Assembly: GCA_005116965.1 (NCBI GenBank)
Contig: SWDG01000025.1
Span: forward strand, 532,933 to 574,141
DNA: 41,209 bases
Reading direction: 5' to 3'
Origin: Nitrospira sp.
GTDB taxonomy: Bacteria; Nitrospirota; Nitrospiria; Nitrospirales; Nitrospiraceae
Below the pieces are notes generated by a model. The model saw only the letters and a list, made by a program, of their open reading frames with translations, did not search any database and was not told the origin of the DNA. The position numbers and the translations under genes are program-made. Shown here piece by piece: positions 24,990 to 33,655 of the stretch (position 1 is its first letter; each line of letters opens with the position of its first letter).

Positions 24990-26165
24990 TCAAAAACCTA
25001 TCTTCTTGATCCGCTCGACCGCTTCCGCCAGCCGCTCTTTGGTCGTGCAGACCGTCATGCGGATATAGCCTTCGCCCGGTGCGCCGAAGCCGTTGCCCGG
25101 CGTCGTGACGATCCCGGCTTTTTCCAACAGATGGGCGGTGAAGGATGCGGAGGTGTAGCCTTTCGGCACCGTCACCCAGATATAGAAGGCGGCGGGCGGC
25201 GCATCCACTTCCAATCCTAGCTGCTTGAGCCCGGGAACGAGCGTATCGCGGCGCTCCTGGTAGATCGTTCGGATGCCGTCGGTGACGGACTCGTCCAATC
25301 CCAACGCTGTAATGCCCGCTTCCTGGACGGCCTCGAATACGCCCGAATCCAACTGACTCTTCACCTTGCCCAGCGCAGCCAAGACCGTCTTGTTGCCAAC
25401 GACAAATCCGATACGCCAGCCGGTCATATTGTACGTTTTCGAGAGAGAATGGAATTCGACGCCAACGTCTTTCGCACCCTCCACTTCCATAAAACTCGCC
25501 GGGCGCTGGCCGTCGTAGTAGATTTCCGAGTAAGCCGCATCGTGGCAGATGATGATTTGATTATCCTGTGCGAACTCGATGGCCCGCTTAAAGTAGTCCT
25601 TCGTCATAATCACGGACGTTGGATTATTCGGAGAGTTCAGCCACATCAGCTTGGCTTTCTTGGCGACATCCTTTGGGATCGCATTCAGATCCGGCAGAAA
25701 TCCATTTGCTTTTGTCAGCGGCATGATGTGCGAGACACCACCTGAAAATCCCGTACCGACGGGATACACCGGATAGCCAGGGCTAGGAACCAGGACGACA
25801 TCGCCAGGGTCGACAAAGGCCAGATGAATATGTCCAATGCCCTCTTTCGAACCGATCAGGGTAAGGACCTCGTTCGCTGGATCAAGCGTTACATTAAAAC
25901 GGCGCTTGTACCAACCAGCTACGGCTTTTCTGAACGACAGCATCCCTTCATAGGAGGGATATTGGTGATGCTTGGAATCCTTGGCCGCTTTGGCCAAGCT
26001 GTCGATGATCGGCGCAGGCGTCGGCAAATCAGGGTCGCCGATGCCAAGATTGATGATATCCACGCCACGCGCGATGGCTTCTTGCTTCATTTTGTCGATG
26101 GCAGCAAACAAGTAGGGAGGCAGCGTCTTGATACGTGCCGCAACTTCAATCGGGAAACCGGCCAT
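24990..26165 (-). CDS. dapL: LL-diaminopimelate aminotransferase (DapL-type)
   Basis: This 391-residue class I/II PLP aminotransferase carries the Schiff-base lysine K243 in SLSKTYNMTGWRIGF and the substrate-carboxylate Arg near the end. NLGIGDPDLPTPAPI near the N-terminus and LNSPNNPTS are typical of the DapL subgroup. DapL converts tetrahydrodipicolinate directly to LL-diaminopimelate with glutamate, bypassing the succinyl or acetyl branch. dapA, dapB and lysA 8-15 kb away fit this pathway. AAGGAG precedes the ATG by ten bases. A general alanine or aspartate aminotransferase is the alternative, since the subgroup shares most motifs with those enzymes. Confidence 0.82.
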   Translation of the reverse strand: MAGFPIEVAARIKTLPPYLFAAIDKMKQEAIARGVDIINLGIGDPDLPTPAPIIDSLAKAAKDSKHHQYPSYEGMLSFRKAVAGWYKRRFNVTLDPANEVLTLIGSKEGIGHIHLAFVDPGDVVLVPSPGYPVYPVGTGFSGGVSHIMPLTKANGFLPDLNAIPKDVAKKAKLMWLNSPNNPTSVIMTKDYFKRAIEFAQDNQIIICHDAAYSEIYYDGQRPASFMEVEGAKDVGVEFHSLSKTYNMTGWRIGFVVGNKTVLAALGKVKSQLDSGVFEAVQEAGITALGLDESVTDGIRTIYQERRDTLVPGLKQLGLEVDAPPAAFYIWVTVPKGYTSASFTAHLLEKAGIVTTPGNGFGAPGEGYIRMTVCTTKERLAEAVERIKKIGF

Positions 26166-26296
26166 TATGATCTTGCTCCTTTCGGGATGAGTTCACATAT
26201 TGGAACGTGACAAGGTTAGAAAGTGCGGAGAAGAACCTTCTAATTGTTAGACGTTCAAGCTGAAGGCGTTAGGTTACTTCAGAGACGCGTTGGCAA

Positions 26297-26983
26297 TCAA
26301 CGTGTCGGGTTAAGAAGATGGCCGATCAGCCGATCAGCCATCTCATGAAGTTGCGGGAGCCGCGGCAACGCGGTTGCTTTGACCTGCTGTGCAGAAAAAC
26401 GCGCTTTCATCAAATCCGGAGCGCATTCTCGGCATAGCGAGTCGATTCCCGTCTCTTCCATCTCCAAATGAAAGAGCAGGCCATAGGCACGATCTCCATA
26501 GCGAAACGCCTGCAGTGGCGCAATGTCCGATCCAGCCAAGGGCACGCAATCATTCGGCAAATCATAGATCTCTCCGTGCCATTCAAAGACCTCGAAGGAT
26601 TCAGGGCCAGCCCCAAACACGCGGTCCGTTTTCCCCTCATCGGTCAACCGAACAGGCGTCATACCGATTTCCAATGCCTTGCCTGATCGCACGGTGGCAC
26701 CGAGTGCCTTCGCCATGAACTGGCTCCCAAGGCACACCCCGATCACCGGCTTACCGGCGAGAAGGGCAGATCTGATGAAGGCGGCCTCCTCGGCGATCCA
26801 TGTGTCAGAATCGTTCACCGACATCGGCCCACCCATCACGATCAGGAGATCACCAGTATCGTGAGGCAACCCTTCCTTCGGGACGAGAGAATGCTCAAGG
26901 CTCACGCCACGTTTGGCAAGAGCCGTTGCAAAAGCCCCTGGACCTTCAAAGAGAACGTGTTGGAGACAGATGGCCTTTGTCAT
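26297..26983 (-). CDS. Class I glutamine amidotransferase domain protein
   Basis: The 228-residue protein is a free-standing class I glutamine amidotransferase. The nucleophile is C84 in GVCLGSQ, and the catalytic His and Glu are H172 and E174 in LFHLEME. It resembles the GMP-synthase-like GATase domain used in stand-alone enzymes such as gamma-glutamyl hydrolases, but no synthase partner is encoded nearby. It could hydrolyse a gamma-glutamyl substrate or supply ammonia to an enzyme elsewhere. It is divergent from the GH13 gene with 128 bases between. The substrate is not predictable. Confidence 0.85.
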   Translation of the reverse strand: MTKAICLQHVLFEGPGAFATALAKRGVSLEHSLVPKEGLPHDTGDLLIVMGGPMSVNDSDTWIAEEAAFIRSALLAGKPVIGVCLGSQFMAKALGATVRSGKALEIGMTPVRLTDEGKTDRVFGAGPESFEVFEWHGEIYDLPNDCVPLAGSDIAPLQAFRYGDRAYGLLFHLEMEETGIDSLCRECAPDLMKARFSAQQVKATALPRLPQLHEMADRLIGHLLNPTR

Positions 26984-27111
26984 GTACGCGTCCGGATGAA
27001 TGATCGTGACCGAGCGTCAGGACCTGGACTTTCGCTAGCTGGATACATACACTGTCCTCTACAGACGCAGCAAGCAAAGAATCTCTCACCCGAACGCATG
27101 AGAGGTCTCAC

Positions 27112-29067
27112 ATGCCTACTCCCGCTGCTCAAACGCTCCTTAGTCAGCCAGTACCTCAGAACCTCACAGGCATCGCCTTGCCACGACGCGTAAAGTTTCA
27201 CTCGTCGCCAGGAGACTGGCGCGACGAAGTTCTCTACTTTCTCCTCGTCGATCGATTCAGCGATGGACGAGAAGCGTCACGGCCTCTCCTTGATCGTAAC
27301 CGTCGCGCGGCATTTCGACCTCACGGGCACCACCGACAACCGTGGCGATGGGATCGCTGGGCCGAATCCGGCGCACATCGGTGGCAAGGGGGAACGCTTA
27401 ACGGTGTGGAATCCAAGCTTGGGTATCTGCATGACCTCGGTGTCACTGCGCTATGGTTAAGCCCAGTATTTAAGCAGCGCGGTCACCTTAATACGTTTCA
27501 TGGTTACGGCATTCAACATTTTTTAGATGTCGATCCTCGATTCGGCACGAGAAACGATCTGGTCGCCCTCGTCGATGCGGCGCATGCTCGTGGCATGCGG
27601 ATCATCCTGGACATTATTTTCAACCATTCCGGGTTCAATTGGGTCTATCCAGGAGGGGTCAAGGAACCTGTGTACAAACCGTTTCCGGATCGCTACCCAT
27701 TCGGTTCATGGCTGGGCCGGAGCGGGGAAGAAATCGGTAACCATGTGGATGAACATGAGGCCGGAGTCTGGCCGGCTGAGATGCAGGCCATCGATTCCTA
27801 TACTCGGGCAGGCGTTGGAAATCTCGGGGGCGGCAGCCTGGACGATTTGAATGCGGAGCACAAACGAACGGACTTTTTCACGCTCCGGGATTTTTCGCTC
27901 AGTGCGCCGGGTGTCCTTGATCATCTGGCGGCTTGTTATCGCTACTGGATTGCCCTGACGGATTGCGATGGTTTCCGCATTGATACGTTGAAACATGTGT
28001 CCTACGAGGAGGGGCGAAATTTCTGCGGTGCCATCAAGGAGTTCTCTGCGAATCTTGGCAAGACAAACTTCCTGCTCGTCGGCGAAGTCGCGGGGGGTGA
28101 TTTTGCGCAAGATCGCTTCCTCGATGTGCTTGGACGCAATCTTGATGCAGCCCTTGATATCGGCGGAATGCGGATGACGCTTCAGAATGTGGCGAAGGGG
28201 CTGGCACCTCCGCAGACCTACTTCGATGGCTTCGATGCCGGCAAAGCGGAGATGGGATCGCATCGGAATATCGGTCAGCGGCATGTCTCCATCCTGGACG
28301 ATCACGACCATGTGTTCGGTCACAAGATCCGCTTCTCCAGCGAAGCAGCTTCGGAAGAACAGGTTGTCGCCGGTGTGGCGTTACAGCTGTTTACACTGGG
28401 TATTCCCTGCATTTATTACGGAACAGAGCAGTCATTCGCCGGACCGGAGGAGTCGGAGCGCCGATTTCTTCCTGGCTGGAAGGGTGGCGACCACGCTGAT
28501 CGGTACTTGCGCGAAGCCATGTTCGGCCCGGAGCATCCTCGGGCTGCTGGACGAGCGGGCTTGTCAGTGTCCGACGGGCTGGACCTGACCCTGCCGGGAT
28601 TCGGTCCGTTCGGAACGGCGGGCGCCCACTGTTTCGATCCGAACTTTCATGTCTATCGTCGGATTGCAGCCCTTGCTTCCATTCGCCAACGCTTTCCGGT
28701 GCTGCGCGTAGGACGGCAATATTTACGACCGATCTCGCTCTTCGACGGGCCATTCTTGTTTCGAGGGTCTGGAGAACTTGTCGGATGGTCAAGAATTCTC
28801 AGTGATGAAGAGGCCTTGTGCATTGTCAACGCCCATGGGGCTCAAATACGTGGTGGTGATGTGATGGTAGACGCAGATCTCAACCAGCCTGACATGGCGT
28901 TTACTGTCGTTGCGAACAGCATGGAGGCTGGGGCTGGAACATCGGCTGGGATCGCCCATCCGGTCGCCTCACAGCTCCCCATCAGGCGCCACTCCGACGG
29001 TACCGCGTTCGTGGAGATCCGTAATCTCGCACCGTCTGCTGTCATCGTGGCGGTCAATCATCCGTAG
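27112..29067 (+). CDS. GH13 family (alpha-amylase-like) glycosidase
   Basis: The 651-residue protein has the (beta/alpha)8 GH13 catalytic domain from about 35 to 500, opening DEVLYFLLVDRFSDG. The nucleophile is D291 in CDGFRIDTLKHV, the acid/base E325 in LVGEVAGG, and the third acid D399 in LDDHDH, where families usually have NHD. The DxxxNH region I is LDIIFNHSG. A C-terminal beta-domain follows. There is no signal peptide, so it is probably cytoplasmic and acts on alpha-glucans such as glycogen, or as a glucan-transferring enzyme. GAGAGG precedes the ATG. The precise activity (amylase, cyclomaltodextrinase, trehalose-type) cannot be read from the motifs. Confidence 0.9.
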   Translation: MPTPAAQTLLSQPVPQNLTGIALPRRVKFHSSPGDWRDEVLYFLLVDRFSDGREASRPLLDRNRRAAFRPHGHHRQPWRWDRWAESGAHRWQGGTLNGVESKLGYLHDLGVTALWLSPVFKQRGHLNTFHGYGIQHFLDVDPRFGTRNDLVALVDAAHARGMRIILDIIFNHSGFNWVYPGGVKEPVYKPFPDRYPFGSWLGRSGEEIGNHVDEHEAGVWPAEMQAIDSYTRAGVGNLGGGSLDDLNAEHKRTDFFTLRDFSLSAPGVLDHLAACYRYWIALTDCDGFRIDTLKHVSYEEGRNFCGAIKEFSANLGKTNFLLVGEVAGGDFAQDRFLDVLGRNLDAALDIGGMRMTLQNVAKGLAPPQTYFDGFDAGKAEMGSHRNIGQRHVSILDDHDHVFGHKIRFSSEAASEEQVVAGVALQLFTLGIPCIYYGTEQSFAGPEESERRFLPGWKGGDHADRYLREAMFGPEHPRAAGRAGLSVSDGLDLTLPGFGPFGTAGAHCFDPNFHVYRRIAALASIRQRFPVLRVGRQYLRPISLFDGPFLFRGSGELVGWSRILSDEEALCIVNAHGAQIRGGDVMVDADLNQPDMAFTVVANSMEAGAGTSAGIAHPVASQLPIRRHSDGTAFVEIRNLAPSAVIVAVNHP

Positions 29068-29362
29068 GCCCACCAAGGTTTCCTCAATCCTATCGATACC
29101 ACCAGTACGAAGAAATTACTCATGGCATCCTTCACATGCTTAATGAGAGTGCGAATCTTACGTTGACCGTTTACATCAGGCTCGCATAGTAGAGTTCGAC
29201 CATGGCCAACCTTCCGGTGGTCTATGAAGGGACATTGTGTTGTTTTTCTCCAAATGACTTGATGGTGTACCAAGAGTACCTCGCTCGGGCCTGACGATAT
29301 CACTCGCCGCTCCCCCATTTCCGTCTTTAGCCCTTCAGTCGACCGACCGACAAGTACATATC

Positions 29363-30247
29363 ATGGGTCTTCCAGCAGCCGACGTAAACCACACGATGTG
29401 CGATATCCCTCTGACCTGCCCGCAAATTACGCTGGATACCCTTCCTCGTTGTTCATTTCAGCAGAGGGTGAGCTCACACTATCACGCATTCTGGTACCAC
29501 CTTGGGGAACGATTCGCCTGGTCTCGAGGAGCGTATCATGAACGACCGGTCAGGCGGCTTTCGCAACTGAGCGGCATTCAGCAAGCACGTGTCGCCTCGC
29601 TCCAACGACGCTTCCGTGTAGGATTCGAACAGCAGGCGGAACAGTCGACAGCCCTGAAGCAATACGACTATCTTGAGGTGCTGGAACGAACCTGGTCGGC
29701 GCTCGGCTTACCCTATTCAGTAGGTGGAGCTGTTCAGGATATGGGGTCGAGTAACTTCTGGTATGCGGCCGCCTTGCATGCGTTTTTTCAGCCATCGGAA
29801 CTGGTCGGCGTTGAAGTGGAGGGGCACCGGATCTACACCAATGGGTATAGTCGCCTCGACTATGCCCATGGCTATATCCAAAACCTGTCACATACAGAGT
29901 TCATCGTCGGCGACTATGCCGGCTATGATCACCCAGCTGACGTCGTCACCGCGTGGTATCCCTTCGTGACGCCGGACCCTGTGCTGGCCTGGCGGATGCC
30001 GCTCTCAGTGTTAGCGCCGCGCGCATTGTTTTCTCGGGTAGCCCGCAATCTCACCCCTCACGGCTTGTTCGTCATGGTCAACCAAGGACAGGACGAAGCG
30101 GCAATCGCTGCCGCCTGGTGCGAGAAGGTCGGCCTCGTACGGTACGGCTCCTGCGAGGTCAGAACCCTGTTGCGTTCTCGGCGTCCTGCTGTGGTATCGT
30201 GCTGGACAAGCTCACACCTGTCACACGTGCGTCCATACCAGAACTAG
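29363..30247 (+). CDS. Methyltransferase-like protein, degenerate SAM motif
   Basis: The 294-residue protein is not a named family to me. Its C-terminal two thirds follow a class I methyltransferase plan. VQDMGSSN (124-131) sits where motif I should be, without the GxGxG glycines. GVEVEG (149-154) supplies the acidic motif II, GDYAG (183-187) motif III, ADVVTAWYPFVTPD (192-205) motif IV, and LTPHGLFVMVNQG (230-242) the usual LxPGG-type strand. The N-terminal 110 residues are Arg- and aromatic-rich and helical. It may bind a different nucleotide or be catalytically changed. The ribosome binding site is weak. A second unknown gene follows after 10 bases, suggesting a pair. Confidence 0.72.
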   Translation: MGLPAADVNHTMCDIPLTCPQITLDTLPRCSFQQRVSSHYHAFWYHLGERFAWSRGAYHERPVRRLSQLSGIQQARVASLQRRFRVGFEQQAEQSTALKQYDYLEVLERTWSALGLPYSVGGAVQDMGSSNFWYAAALHAFFQPSELVGVEVEGHRIYTNGYSRLDYAHGYIQNLSHTEFIVGDYAGYDHPADVVTAWYPFVTPDPVLAWRMPLSVLAPRALFSRVARNLTPHGLFVMVNQGQDEAAIAAAWCEKVGLVRYGSCEVRTLLRSRRPAVVSCWTSSHLSHVRPYQN

Positions 30248-30257
30248 AATTTGCCAT

Positions 30258-31076
30258 ATGAAGCACTCCATCAAGAACACGGAAGACCTTCGGTGGTTCA
30301 TCGGGCATACGGGCGGTTTTCGCTCAGGGTATGTGACCGACCTGCAGATTTCCAAACGCCGTCTCTTCGACGAAGGAACTGCACGGGAGGTACCGGCCGG
30401 TACAACCATCTCGCTCACAATCCGTTATGAAGTTCGTGGATACGTCCGAGTGGCCAAGCTCACGATGACCGGCGTCACGGATTTCTCCGTCTTCGAACAA
30501 GATGGGACTGATTGTTCATCTCTTGGCGTGATCCAGACGGAGTTCAATGCGGGGAAAATGCGCTTCTGGTTCGATCCCCAGGGAGAGCTCTACGTGGTGT
30601 GCGATGAGGCCACGCTGGATGAAATCGCCACGCCGTTCGTGACGGCCGATCAGGCGGCCGAATTCGCTCGATGGATATTCCAGGGCCGAGCTGCCGAAGG
30701 CCCCACGGTGGAGTGGCTGTTACACAAACTGGATCGAGCCGGTCTGCCGTGCGCGTGGCGTGATGCGACGCGGGCGGTCGCGGTTCATCCGGCGGTGCAG
30801 TGGGAGGGCGATCTGATTCCGGCAGGCGAATCTACGGCCAGCGAGGAGCATAGGGTCCACGTCCTGGGCTATGGTCCACTGGAGGGGCAAGGCTTTGGTC
30901 TGATGCTGCGGGTGATGGGGATTCAGGATCGACGGATGAGCCGGATCCTGGAAGTGCTGGCTGATCAGATCACTCAACAATTTGTCGGTGACTGTCTCGT
31001 CGGCACAACGATCATCCCCGGCCGTGAGTGGGAGGGCTGGTTGATTCGGGAACTCCAGACACGACACAGTCGATAA
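30258..31076 (+). CDS. Hypothetical protein, 272 residues
   Basis: I do not recognise this soluble protein. The first 130 residues are beta-rich with alternating hydrophobic and charged strands. The remainder is alpha/beta with a helical segment (RRMSRILEVLADQITQQFVG). No catalytic motif, signal peptide or membrane helix is visible. It starts 10 bases after the methyltransferase-like gene, so the two are probably co-transcribed. It is convergent with the PmtA-like methyltransferase gene, 23 bases away. A partner or regulatory subunit of the upstream protein is conceivable but unsupported. Confidence 0.7.
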   Translation: MKHSIKNTEDLRWFIGHTGGFRSGYVTDLQISKRRLFDEGTAREVPAGTTISLTIRYEVRGYVRVAKLTMTGVTDFSVFEQDGTDCSSLGVIQTEFNAGKMRFWFDPQGELYVVCDEATLDEIATPFVTADQAAEFARWIFQGRAAEGPTVEWLLHKLDRAGLPCAWRDATRAVAVHPAVQWEGDLIPAGESTASEEHRVHVLGYGPLEGQGFGLMLRVMGIQDRRMSRILEVLADQITQQFVGDCLVGTTIIPGREWEGWLIRELQTRHSR

Positions 31077-31099
31077 GCAGCGATGAGGGGGAACGCTGA

Positions 31100-31837
31100 T
31101 TAGTGCGCGTGCTCGGGGGAGTAACGCCCGTTGCCGTTCCCATTTGCAAAACCGGCTGCACCGTTGCCGTTCACATACCCTGTAACAGAGTGGGGCGCAC
31201 CATTCCCATTTGTCTGCTGGTCCTTACCGTTGATGCACTCGACCAAGGCCCAAAGCCGTAATGGGTTCACGCGTTGATTCCGAGCGATACGGAGCGACGT
31301 CCCTTCCAACACGGTATTGAGCGACAGATCCGTCCGCCAGCCCAGGTGCTTGGTCAGCGGGGAGATCACTTTTTCCACGGCTGCAATCACCTTGTTCCCA
31401 TTGCTGAAGTGGTTGAGCATGATAATCCGGCCACCGGGACGGCAGACCCGAATCATCTCACTGACCACCGTCCGATAGTCCGGCACCGCCGTGACAACAT
31501 AGGCCGCCACAACCGTATCGAAGCTGTCGTCCTTGAATTCCATCGCGCCTGCATCCATGCGGTGCAGCTGGACGTGATCAAGGCTATGCGCTTCCGCCTT
31601 TTCCTTTGCTTTGGCGAGCATCCCTTCGGACACGTCGATCCCAACAATCCGGCAATGGCGAGGATACATGGGAAGGGCGAGTCCAGTCCCCACACCGACT
31701 TCAAGAATCTGTTCGTTGGGCTGCACATTCAGATTACGAATGGCCGACTCACGCCCTTCGTGGAAGACTTTTCCAAAAACCTTGTCGTAGAACCCCGCGT
31801 AGTTCGTGTAGACACGCTCAATCTTGTTGGGATCCAT
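31100..31837 (-). CDS. Class I SAM-dependent methyltransferase, PmtA-like, with Asn-Gly tail
   Basis: From the ATG at 31837, preceded by a strong GGAGGAGG, the protein is 245 residues. Motif I is ILEVGVGTGL (44-53), followed by GIDVSEGMLAKA and CRPGGRIIMLNHF. The N-terminal YAGFYDKVFGKVFHEGR and the LALPMYPRHC segment are close to Rhodobacter-type phosphatidylethanolamine N-methyltransferase PmtA, so phospholipid methylation is the best guess. UbiE-type quinone methylation is the alternative. Residues from about 205 to 240 are low-complexity with repeated Asn-Gly pairs, absent from the family core. A longer frame to 31888 exists, but the ribosome binding site decides against it. Confidence 0.85.
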   Translation of the reverse strand: MDPNKIERVYTNYAGFYDKVFGKVFHEGRESAIRNLNVQPNEQILEVGVGTGLALPMYPRHCRIVGIDVSEGMLAKAKEKAEAHSLDHVQLHRMDAGAMEFKDDSFDTVVAAYVVTAVPDYRTVVSEMIRVCRPGGRIIMLNHFSNGNKVIAAVEKVISPLTKHLGWRTDLSLNTVLEGTSLRIARNQRVNPLRLWALVECINGKDQQTNGNGAPHSVTGYVNGNGAAGFANGNGNGRYSPEHAH

Positions 31838-32122
31838 GCCTCCTCCAGACTTGAAACGATCGACTATCTGAGAGCCCTGACCCTGCAAGGCTCACAACCT
31901 GCTCTGTCAACGCGGGTAAAAATAAGGGCAGGGCATGACGTGGTGCCAAAGCCAGCCATGGAACGTAATGGCGGGTAATGTAGCCAACTCATCTTCGTGA
32001 GTCAACAGCTTCTTGCGTGAGGCGAGAAAGAAATACCATCGTAGGATCGCCGAAAGAAAATGGATCCTGACCGGTCCTCGTCGCCTTGATTCGCGTTGAG
32101 CTCCTATGGGATAGCTACATGT

Positions 32123-32746
32123 ATGATACTGGCTGGCCTCTTCGCAGGAATCTTGTTTGTCGGATTGGTCGTCGGTGATTGGCTGTATTTTATTCGTCTG
32201 ACCCCGGACGCCATTCGGTACGGGTGCCGTGTCGCAAGCAATCCAGACCAGTGGCCTGGAACCGCTCTCGCAACCCTCGGCGGTCGGTTCACTCCCGAGG
32301 GCGTGCTGATGCTCCCGCACGGAGTGGCCTGGTTTTATCCACAGCTCTCCCAGATTGCGATCCGCCCCCAGTATCGATTGTTCTCCAGACGGTTCCGGAC
32401 CGCCTGGCCGGTGAAAGGGCTGATTCAGCTTTCACAACAGGACGGATCGTTGAACACGCTCTGCGTGAAGCGTATGCCATGGTCATCAGCCATCATCACG
32501 CTCCTATGGTTTGCGCTCGTATTGATCGGGTCCCTGACCTTCGTGGTGCAGTATGCCCTGGATGGAGGATTCGCTTCACTAGGAGGAACCCTCACGGGCG
32601 TGGCAGTCATGGCCCTCGCCGCCCTTGTGCTGGCTTTCGGACTCGTCACGGGGGCTCTCGCGTATCGGCTCGAAGACAGCCGCCTCATGAAAGTCTATGC
32701 CGAATTGCGAGATGCCGTCGCGCTCCCCATCTCCTCCTCTTCCTAG
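32123..32746 (+). CDS. Hypothetical membrane protein, three helices
   Basis: From the ATG at 32123 the protein has 207 residues. One membrane helix lies at the N-terminus (about 1-24), a soluble region of about 95 residues follows, then two helices (about 121-145 and 153-180) and a short cytoplasmic tail. I do not recognise the family. The frame opens at a TTG (32096), which I regard as less likely. There is no strong Shine-Dalgarno. It is convergent with a small hypothetical gene at 32767. Confidence 0.62.
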   Translation: MILAGLFAGILFVGLVVGDWLYFIRLTPDAIRYGCRVASNPDQWPGTALATLGGRFTPEGVLMLPHGVAWFYPQLSQIAIRPQYRLFSRRFRTAWPVKGLIQLSQQDGSLNTLCVKRMPWSSAIITLLWFALVLIGSLTFVVQYALDGGFASLGGTLTGVAVMALAALVLAFGLVTGALAYRLEDSRLMKVYAELRDAVALPISSSS

Positions 32747-32766
32747 CCCACCCGTCGCGCTTTTCC

Positions 32767-33111
32767 TCAGACAAGAAACAAGTTCAAGAAGTGATCGTAT
32801 TCGGCCGGCAAGTTCAAGGCTGATCGGGTACGGGCCAGGCCGGCAATGATCCCGCGATGCTTCTTCGCAAGCCCTGATGCATGAAACGCCTGTGCAAACG
32901 GCTGCCAGTGCAAGATAGGATCGGAAACAATTCGAACTTGCTCCTCCTTCGGCAGGGCATGCACGATGGTGGTCAGCATTCGAATCGCTTTCTCTACGCT
33001 CTCGTAGGGTGGGGCCAATTTGAGATGGGCATAGAAAATCTCGAGATGTCGGCGGAACTCCTCCTTCAGAACCTGACTGGGGTCGGACAAGGTAGGTGTG
33101 ACATCGGCCAT
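32767..33111 (-). CDS. Small helical hypothetical protein
   Basis: This is a 114-residue, mainly helical protein from the ATG at 33111; another in-frame ATG is at 33120 and the frame opens at 33210. No ribosome binding site picks one start. The sequence has no catalytic motif or membrane segment that I recognise. It is divergent from the His-rich lipoprotein gene with 61 bases between and convergent with the three-helix protein. The role is unknown. Confidence 0.55.
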   Translation of the reverse strand: MADVTPTLSDPSQVLKEEFRRHLEIFYAHLKLAPPYESVEKAIRMLTTIVHALPKEEQVRIVSDPILHWQPFAQAFHASGLAKKHRGIIAGLARTRSALNLPAEYDHFLNLFLV

Positions 33112-33172
33112 AGTAATCATGTGGATAATACGGTATGAAGAAGGTAGGGAACAACTCTCAATGGAGGTACGC

Positions 33173-33655
33173 ATGAAACAAATGTTTGGCGGTTTACTCG
33201 GTGCGCTCACCCTGATGGTGCTGGTTGGGTGCTCGTCTCACCACCACCACGGCATGATGGGAGGCGGCAAGAGTGACGCCTATTGGCAGAAGGGCCAGCA
33301 AGATATGGAGGGATTGATCAATCGGACCGTGCAGGATCCCGAAAAAGCGAAGAGTGTGAATGCCTACGTCGGTGAGATCATCAAGGAGCTCAAGGAGAGC
33401 CGTGCGCAGGAGCGGGCCTATCATCGGCAGCTCTACACCTTGAACACCAGCTATACCGCGACACCCGACGAATTTTCAAAAATCGTGAACGAGGCAAACA
33501 TTCAGCGGGCGCAAAGCTCGGCCAGGGTACTGAGCCTTCGGTTCAAGATGAAGGACCTGATGACCGCAGACGAGTGGAAAACACTCTCAGACCGCATGGT
33601 CTCCTATAGCGGCCGTTATCAACATGGGGAAGTAGGCGCAAAAAGCAGTTATTGA
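33173..33655 (+). CDS. His-rich lipoprotein, possibly Spy/CpxP-like
   Basis: From the ATG at 33173, with GGAGG upstream, the protein has 160 residues. The lipobox LVGC puts the lipid cysteine at residue 20, followed by SSHHHHGMMGGG, a cluster likely to bind metal. The rest is helical and highly charged (about 40-150), with a pattern and length like periplasmic Spy/CpxP/ZraP-type chaperones, though I see no LTxxQ motif. It may sense or sequester metal in the envelope. Its 3' end overlaps the convergent propeller lipoprotein gene by seven bases. The family link is weak. Confidence 0.78.
   Translation: MKQMFGGLLGALTLMVLVGCSSHHHHGMMGGGKSDAYWQKGQQDMEGLINRTVQDPEKAKSVNAYVGEIIKELKESRAQERAYHRQLYTLNTSYTATPDEFSKIVNEANIQRAQSSARVLSLRFKMKDLMTADEWKTLSDRMVSYSGRYQHGEVGAKSSY

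Noticed and set aside
27706-28323. 205-residue minus-strand frame in the GH13 gene
   Set aside because: It is antisense to the catalytic domain and has no motif of its own.
29202-29294. 30-codon frame starting ATG in the gap after the GH13 gene
   Set aside because: It has no ribosome binding site or further support; too short to call. The gap 29068-29362 holds nothing else I can defend.
31274-31978. 234-residue plus-strand frame opposite the methyltransferase
   Set aside because: The minus-strand frame has SAM motifs and a strong ribosome binding site.
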